Assembly: GCA_001774505.1 (NCBI GenBank)
Contig: MFAF01000102.1
Span: forward strand, 56,666-66,204
Length of the DNA: 9,539 bases
Source of the DNA: Candidatus Coatesbacteria bacterium RBG_13_66_14
GTDB lineage: Bacteria; RBG-13-66-14
Direction of reading: 5' to 3'
The notes under the pieces were generated by a model. It saw nothing but the letters and a program-made list of their open reading frames with translations, made no database searches and was not told the origin of the DNA. Shown piece after piece: positions 5,693 to 9,539 of the stretch (within the stretch, counting starts at the first letter, position 1; every line of letters begins with the position of its first letter). The position numbers were made by a program, and so were the translations under genes.

Positions 5693-6292
5693 CTAATCCG
5701 AGAACCCCGCCTTGATTTCCCCCCAGCTCGCCGGCTGGACGGAGGTCTCGTCGGGCGTGCCCAGAAGGCGGAAAAAGGTCTCTTGAGACCATGGGTCCCA
5801 CTGGAAGTACAGGATGCCGCCGGTTTCGAAACCCCACTTGCAGTTCTCGGCCTCCGAGCGGATTTCGAGCCAGAACGGCGTCCCGGCTTCGATGTGGCAG
5901 GGCTCGATGTTCAGCCGGTACAGGTACAGGATATGTCCGCCGTGATCGTATCCGGTGTCTATTTCTTCCAAATCGTCAGGGCCTACCCAGTCCCTGAAGT
6001 AGTACGCACCGGGCATGCCGTACTGGTCGTAGCGCACGTTCGCCCAGAACGACAGGTGGTAAGCGGGCTCCTCGGGGTAGTAGTATGCCCAGAATTCCAC
6101 GACCTCGATTTCCGCGTCCGTCTCCAGGGTGAAGTCGTCCTGGGTGTAGTACTCGCCGTATATCATCCAGCCGCCGATCATGGACTCGTAGTCGAAGCCC
6201 TGGTCCCACAGGACCTCGAGGTCGTCATCGGCTACGACGGGAACGGCTGTGAACGTGACGGCTACGAGTAAAAGTATCGTTATCCTGGTCAT
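5693..6292 (-). CDS. Secreted Tyr/Trp-rich beta protein of unknown function
   Basis: 199 residues. A signal peptide (MTRITILLLVAVTFTAVPVVA) has a likely cut after Ala21, before DDD. The mature part is beta-rich, with 10 Trp and 16 Tyr in the whole protein. A stretch YTQDDFTLETDAEIEVVEFW followed by YHLSFWANVRYDQYGMPGAYYF resembles the 'DDF..V..FW....F...I..D..G.PG' pattern of exported beta-sandwich domains in uncultured bacteria. Two Cys may pair (residues about 132 and 151). The end SVQPASWGEIKAGFSD looks like a short separate tail. AGGAG (minus strand, 6305-6301) overlaps the stop of the upstream lipoprotein gene and lies 8 bases before the ATG, so translation is coupled to that gene. It ends the operon. 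No enzyme motif seen; surface or extracellular binding is an inference. Confidence 0.8.
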   Translation of the reverse strand: MTRITILLLVAVTFTAVPVVADDDLEVLWDQGFDYESMIGGWMIYGEYYTQDDFTLETDAEIEVVEFWAYYYPEEPAYHLSFWANVRYDQYGMPGAYYFRDWVGPDDLEEIDTGYDHGGHILYLYRLNIEPCHIEAGTPFWLEIRSEAENCKWGFETGGILYFQWDPWSQETFFRLLGTPDETSVQPASWGEIKAGFSD

Positions 6293-6304
6293 GGTTTCAT
6301 CTCC

Positions 6305-6920
6305 TCAATCCGTTAGGTCGAGATACACGGTATCCCAGGCCCAATAATTCCAATCCCCTTGGTAAATTATGTAGTACTTCCAATCTGGATTGATGCCGGG
6401 AGGATTGGACGGGTTGTACGAGGTGTCCTCGTCCGTCAGCACCCATCCCCCACCACCGCCAAACTCTTGCCATGTGTACCCGCGAACATAGGTTCGGCAG
6501 TGCACCGGCGGGTTTTCCCAAGGCTTAGACCACCAGTTGAGGCTGGGGAAGAAGAACGGGTCGGGGTCTTGGTCATAATAGTAGTCACCATCGGTTTTGA
6601 AGGTCCAGCGCTTGGAGTTGGGTCCGGTGTAGGTGCAAGTGAAATCTATCGTTTTTATGAGTTGGCACTCATCTCCGTTCCAGTTGGTCATCCAGATTTG
6701 CACCGTGGTGCTATTAGGCGTCCAGTCGAGCGGTGCATCTATGGCCCCCCAGATGCGCCAGTAACCTATCGAGTTCTCACTATCCCCTCCCGTCGGATTC
6801 TGGTCCGGCAGCGGCGGGTATCCCTGCGGCGAGAGGGCGTCCTCACAGGAAATCAGAAAGAACGCCACGAAAACGAAGAGAAGAGAAGAGAAGAGAAGAG
6901 AAGAGCTTGTGTTTGTCCAT
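6305..6920 (-). CDS. Phase-variable Trp/Tyr-rich lipoprotein, out of frame at present
   Basis: The expected start is ATG 6920, after a GGGGGG ribosome site and about 33 bases from a good promoter. From it the frame reads MDKHKLFSSLLFSSLRFRG and stops at 6845-6843 (25 residues). The rest of the gene lies in another frame, from about 6875 to the TGA at 6305. Six CTCTT units (6905-6876) sit between. Adding one unit, or removing two, joins the frames: MDKHK, a hydrophobic core of LFSSL repeats, FVFVAFF and the lipobox LISC with Cys27 (seven units, 206 residues) or Cys22 (four units, 201 residues). The mature protein has 15 Trp and 14 Tyr in about 180 residues, two further Cys pairs and no recognised domain. 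The GTG at 6868 is in frame but leaves an 8-residue signal and has no ribosome site. Either a true OFF state or a repeat-count error in assembly. Function unknown; likely exposed on the envelope. Confidence 0.85.
6876..6905 (-). repeat. Pentanucleotide tract (CTCTT)6, contingency repeat
   Basis: Six perfect tandem copies of AAGAG on the plus strand, CTCTT as read in the gene. None of the three frames of the tract contains a stop, and it encodes Leu-Phe-Ser-Ser-Leu every three units. A pentamer changes frame with each unit gained or lost, the hallmark of slipped-strand phase variation. It lies in the hydrophobic core of a signal peptide. Confidence 0.95.
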
Positions 6921-6959
6921 TTTACCCCCCGTTTTTTAGACCTTTCCCAAGGCTATTTT

Positions 6960-6988
6960 AATCTATCACAAAAAAGCAAGACCGTCAA
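6960..6988 (-). promoter_or_regulatory. Sigma70-type promoter of the phase-variable operon
   Basis: On the minus strand TTGACG (6988-6983), a 17-base T-rich spacer and TAGATT (6965-6960). Transcription would begin near 6953, about 33 bases before ATG 6920. This supports ATG 6920 as the true start and the gene as intact except for the repeat count. Confidence 0.78.
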
Positions 6989-7010
6989 GGGCCACCTGCA
7001 GTTTGAACGT

Positions 7011-7032
7011 AAAAAAAAGGGCGCCCCCGCCC
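7011..7032 (-). terminator. Intrinsic terminator of the recX-LUD operon
   Basis: Read on the minus strand, GGGCG (7032-7028) and CGCCC (7023-7019) close a GGGG loop and are followed by eight Ts (7018-7011). It lies 32 bases past the LUD gene stop and upstream of the next promoter, insulating the lipoprotein operon. Confidence 0.8.
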
Positions 7033-7063
7033 CCGGTCGGTTAAAAAGCCCAGGCGCTTCGCC

Positions 7064-7726
7064 CTACAACCCCAGCTCCTCCCCCACGACGATGACCGAG
7101 TGCTCCCCCCTCCCGGCGCGCAGGTGGATGACCAGGCGGTTGCAGATGCGCCCCTCGGAGTCGCAGTCGTGGCAGAAGCCGGTGTCGGCGCAGGGGGTGT
7201 CGAGCCCCAGGCGCATGGCGTTGGCCGGCGCGGCGAAGTTCCTCACCCGGGACAGGGCCTCCTCCAGGTCGCCGGTGAGCTTGTTGATCCCCAGCACGTA
7301 GATGACCCGGCCGGGTCCGAAGCAGGTGGCGGCCACCCGGTTGCCGGTGCCGTCCAGGTTGACGATTTCCCCGTCGGCGGTGACGGCGTTCACCCCGGTG
7401 AGGAAGACGTCGGCGGTCAGAGCCCTCCGGCGCATCGCGGTCTTCTCCTCACTCGACGGGTCGGCGCCGAGGGGGGAGAGCACCTCGTGCCCGCGCTCGC
7501 GGAGGGCCTCCAGGGCGCCGATCTGGCCCAGGGTGAGCGATCCGCCGGCGCCCACCTTGGCGCCCGCCGGCACCCGAGCGAGGATTTCCTCCAGGGCCTT
7601 CTCCCTGGTCGGGACGTAAACCGCGTCGTAGCCCAAGGCCCGGAGCTGGGCGACCAGGTCCTCTCCGCCCAGGCGGCGGTATTTCTTTAAAGCTTTTTCG
7701 GCGGATTTATCGGCCGGGGTGGTCAT
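7064..7726 (-). CDS. LUD-domain (DUF162) protein, lactate-utilisation family
   Basis: 220 residues, usual for short single-domain LUD proteins related to LutC/YkgG. Motifs in order: VGAGGSLTLGQIG (58-70), a helix, ADVFLTGVNAVTADGEIVNLDG (105-126), NRVAATCFGPGRVIYVLGINKL (129-150) and a Cys cluster PCADTGFCHDCDSEGRIC (178-195; Cys179, 185, 188, 195). This Cys cluster is common in the stand-alone LUD proteins of anaerobes and may bind a metal or iron-sulfur cluster; that is inferred. LutABC oxidises lactate in some bacteria, but no lutA or lutB partner is here, so the substrate is open. The ATG overlaps the recX stop as ATGA, and AGGAGG lies 4 bases upstream, inside the end of recX, so the two are translationally coupled. 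No signal peptide; cytoplasmic. Confidence 0.88.
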   Translation of the reverse strand: MTTPADKSAEKALKKYRRLGGEDLVAQLRALGYDAVYVPTREKALEEILARVPAGAKVGAGGSLTLGQIGALEALRERGHEVLSPLGADPSSEEKTAMRRRALTADVFLTGVNAVTADGEIVNLDGTGNRVAATCFGPGRVIYVLGINKLTGDLEEALSRVRNFAAPANAMRLGLDTPCADTGFCHDCDSEGRICNRLVIHLRAGRGEHSVIVVGEELGL

Positions 7727-8223
7727 CCGTCCTCCTCGTCGTGTCGTTGGGCGGAGGGCCAGCCCTCGAGGGCGCGCAGGACGGCTCCGCGAATGAGATC
7801 GGGTCTGAAACCGCGCCGTTCCAAGTGGGAAAGGAGCCTCCGGGCGGCGGCCTCGCGGTCCAGGCCGGCGAGGGTGGGCAGCTTAGACCGCGCCGCCTCC
7901 TCCACCAGTTCCTCCTCGTCGAGGGCCAACTCGGCCAGGACCTCCCCGATGATCACCGATTCCACCCCCCGCCCGGCGAGCTTCACCCGGATCAGCCGCT
8001 CCCCGCACGGTTCCCGGTTCGAGAGTTCACGGGCGAACGCCAGGGCGAAGCGACGGTCGTCCAGCAGCCCCCGCTCCACGAGGCCCGCCAGGACGGTCCC
8101 CACGACTCCGGGCCCGAAGCGCCGCTCCAGCTTCGTCGCGAGCTCCCGCGACCCGTGGTCCCTCCGGGCGAGGAGACGGTAGGCGGCGTCGCGGCACTTC
8201 TGGAGCTCGCGGGAATCGTCCAT
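7723..8223 (-). CDS. recX: RecX-family regulatory protein
   Basis: 166 residues from ATG 8223, typical for RecX. The family's repeated three-helix units are visible: AAYRLLARRDHGSRELATKLERR (13-35), the signature LVERGLLDDRRFALAFARE (48-66), ERLIRVKLAGRGVESVII (75-92) and RRLLSHLERRGFRPDLIRGAVLRAL (128-151). RecX binds RecA filaments and limits recombination and the SOS response; recA is not in this window. The frame is open further upstream to a TTG at 8325, but RecX similarity starts near residue 12 and a perfect TATAAT box (8239-8234) lies inside that extension, so ATG 8223 is chosen. No Shine-Dalgarno sequence precedes it; the message is probably leaderless or nearly so. It overlaps the LUD gene by 4 bases. 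The gene family call is firm; pairing with LUD is not usual in my knowledge. Confidence 0.88.
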   Translation of the reverse strand: MDDSRELQKCRDAAYRLLARRDHGSRELATKLERRFGPGVVGTVLAGLVERGLLDDRRFALAFARELSNREPCGERLIRVKLAGRGVESVIIGEVLAELALDEEELVEEAARSKLPTLAGLDREAAARRLLSHLERRGFRPDLIRGAVLRALEGWPSAQRHDEEDG

Positions 8224-8233
8224 CTTCGGGAGG

Positions 8234-8261
8234 ATTATAGCAGCCGCGAGGGGGCGGGCAA
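8234..8261 (-). promoter_or_regulatory. Promoter of the recX-LUD operon
   Basis: On the minus strand TTGCCC (8261-8256), a 16-base spacer and a perfect TATAAT (8239-8234). The -10 box ends 10 bases before ATG 8223, so the transcript should start about 3-5 bases before the start codon. Confidence 0.65.
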
Positions 8262-8269
8262 AGTAACCC

Positions 8270-8298
8270 TTGTGAAAGCGTACGCGGGCCGGTAAGAT
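8270..8298 (+). promoter_or_regulatory. Probable promoter of the branching enzyme gene
   Basis: TTGTGA (8270-8275), a 17-base spacer and TAAGAT (8293-8298), each 4 of 6 to consensus. Expected transcription start near 8305, giving a leader of about 29 bases. It is back to back with the recX promoter, 8 bases between the two -35 boxes. Confidence 0.5.
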
Positions 8299-8333
8299 TG
8301 CCCTGCGTAAAAAAACGCGCCCCAACCTTACCC

Positions 8334-9539
8334 ATGGCCCAGTACGCCGACGTCGTTTTTTACCTCCACGCCCACCTGCCGTACCTTCTGGGTCACGGCA
8401 CCTGGCCGCACGGGTCGGTGTGGCTCTACGAGGCGGCCGCCGAGGTTTACATGCCCCTCCTCCGCCTGCTCCGGGAGCTGGCGGGGCGCGGGGTTCCCCT
8501 CCGCCTCGGCATCGGGTTCACCCCCACGCTGGTGGAGCAACTCGCCGACCCGCGGTTCGAGAGCGGTTTCCGGGAGTACCTGCGAGGGCACGCCGCCGCG
8601 GCCGCCGACGACGCCCGGAATTTCGAGGCAGGGGGCGACGGGCACCTGGCGGAGTTGGCCAGGTGCTGGGAGGCCGATCTCCTGGGCCACCTGGAGGACT
8701 TCGATAGTCTCGATGGCGACATGCTCGGCGGCTTTCGTGAGCTCGCCGATGCGGGTTTCATCGAGTTTGCATCGGGAGCCGCCACACACGGTTACCTCCC
8801 GCTCCTCGGCCGGGAGGACGCCGTGGCGCGCCAGGTTCGGCTGGGGATCCTGGCCCACGGACGGCATCTGGGCGCCTGGACCGGCGGGTTTTGGCTTCCC
8901 GAGTGCGCCTACCGTCCGGAGCGCGAGTGGCGGCGCCCGTTCACTGCGGATTCCCCCTCGCCGCGGGAGGGTATTGGCGCTCACCTCGACACGGCGGGGG
9001 TCCGCTACACCTTCGTGGACGCCCACCTGGTCGAGGCTCGGGTCCCCGAGGTCACGCCGGGCGATCCCGCGCTCCAGGCCGACTATCTTGATTCCCGTCG
9101 CCGGTTCCGCACACCCTACCCCGACCGCTCCCCCTACGGTGTTTACGCGCCGGACGGGTCGGCGTTCCGCGTGTTCGTCCGGGACTCGTCCGCCAATCGG
9201 CAGGTGTGGGACGGCTTTTTCGGCTACCCCGGTGATGCGGACTACCGGGAGTTCCACCGGCGGAGGTGGCCCAGTGGCCTGCGTTACTGGCGGGTGACCG
9301 GCAAGGACGTCTACGTGGGCCACAAGGCCCCCTACGACCCCGAGGTGGCCTTGAGGAAGGCCCGGAAGCACGCCGGGCACTTCGTGGGCGTTCTGGAGAG
9401 CCTGACAACCAAAGCCCCCGGCGGGCGAGCGGTCCTCACCCTGCCCTTTGACTGCGAACTCTTCGGGCACTGGTGGTACGAGGGTCCGGAGTGGCTCGCC
9501 CAGGTGCTTGAAGGCGTCGCGGTCTCGGAGCGGCTCACC
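8334..9539 (+). CDS. GH57 1,4-alpha-glucan branching enzyme, 3' end outside window
   Basis: 402 codons without a stop run to the right edge; family members are about 520-560 residues, so roughly a quarter is missing. The N-terminus MAQYADVVFYLHAHLPY carries the GH57 HxHLPY motif (His12, His14). GGFWLPECAY holds the catalytic nucleophile Glu190 and TLPFDCELFGHWWYEG the acid/base Asp373; spacing fits the branching enzymes of Thermus and Thermococcus (about 184 and 353). Residues 228-258 correspond to the flexible loop over the active site. The enzyme makes alpha-1,6 branches in glycogen-like glucans in the cytoplasm. No Shine-Dalgarno sequence lies before ATG 8334, but the conserved N-terminus makes this start likely. 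Many small frames overlapping this region are shadows. A plain GH57 4-alpha-glucanotransferase or amylase is less likely because of the WLPEC and FDCELFGHWW motifs. Confidence 0.9.
   Translation, partial: MAQYADVVFYLHAHLPYLLGHGTWPHGSVWLYEAAAEVYMPLLRLLRELAGRGVPLRLGIGFTPTLVEQLADPRFESGFREYLRGHAAAAADDARNFEAGGDGHLAELARCWEADLLGHLEDFDSLDGDMLGGFRELADAGFIEFASGAATHGYLPLLGREDAVARQVRLGILAHGRHLGAWTGGFWLPECAYRPEREWRRPFTADSPSPREGIGAHLDTAGVRYTFVDAHLVEARVPEVTPGDPALQADYLDSRRRFRTPYPDRSPYGVYAPDGSAFRVFVRDSSANRQVWDGFFGYPGDADYREFHRRRWPSGLRYWRVTGKDVYVGHKAPYDPEVALRKARKHAGHFVGVLESLTTKAPGGRAVLTLPFDCELFGHWWYEGPEWLAQVLEGVAVSERLT

Noticed and set aside
6866..6868. GTG as the real start of the lipoprotein
   Set aside because: In frame, but leaves a signal of only seven residues before Cys, with no charged n-region and no ribosome site. 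ATG 6920 has promoter, ribosome site and KHK n-region.
8224..8325. Longer RecX from TTG 8325
   Set aside because: The extra 34 residues have no RecX similarity and span a perfect TATAAT box and the opposing promoter.
8713..9297. Several 60-190 residue frames inside the branching enzyme region
   Set aside because: Shadows of the GH57 frame, which is open from 8334 to the window edge and carries all the motifs.

Overview
The window is GC-rich bacterial DNA (roughly 65% by eye) from a Gram-negative-type (diderm) organism: it carries ExbD proteins, a lipoprotein signal, an envelope M23 peptidase and clear Shine-Dalgarno and sigma70-type signals. ExbD pairs followed by AgmX/PglI C-terminal-domain proteins, together with a GH57 branching enzyme, are typical of deltaproteobacteria-like and FCB-like uncultured lineages. 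A candidate phylum such as Coatesbacteria is possible, but that is a guess.

Left part (1-4012, plus strand): the end of one ExbD gene, a complete ExbD gene, and an FHA / glycine-rich / AgmX-C protein form one operon that ends in a strong terminator (2490-2519). Both internal gaps of this operon carry almost the same GGGG..CCCC palindrome. After a 396-base gap, a consensus-like promoter (TTGACC-17-TAGACT) drives a second AgmX-C protein with a GYF_2-like head, followed by another terminator. Together these look like a proton-driven Exb/Tol-like envelope machine with two different TonB-like transducer proteins.

Middle (4134-5558, plus strand): a small exported NTF2-like protein is translationally linked to a membrane-anchored M23 (LytM) endopeptidase with all its catalytic residues. 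A decayed dispersed repeat and a minus-strand terminator separate these genes from a convergent operon.

The most interesting region is 5628-6988 (minus strand). A sigma70 promoter (TTGACG-17-TAGATT) precedes a lipoprotein gene and a second secreted protein gene. The lipoprotein's natural ATG (6920) is separated from its lipobox by six copies of the pentamer CTCTT. With six copies the frame is broken after 25 residues; with seven or four copies the reading gives a textbook lipoprotein signal peptide ending LISC. This is a phase-variable contingency locus, seen here in the OFF register. It uses the same pentamer, at the same place in the protein, as the opa genes of Neisseria. Both products are very rich in Trp and Tyr, and the operon is less GC-rich than its surroundings.

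Right part (7011-9539): a minus-strand recX-LUD operon with an ATGA overlap and its own promoter and terminator diverges from a plus-strand GH57 1,4-alpha-glucan branching enzyme. The enzyme gene runs off the right edge with nucleophile Glu190 and acid/base Asp373 present. No tRNA, rRNA, CRISPR array or transposase was seen.
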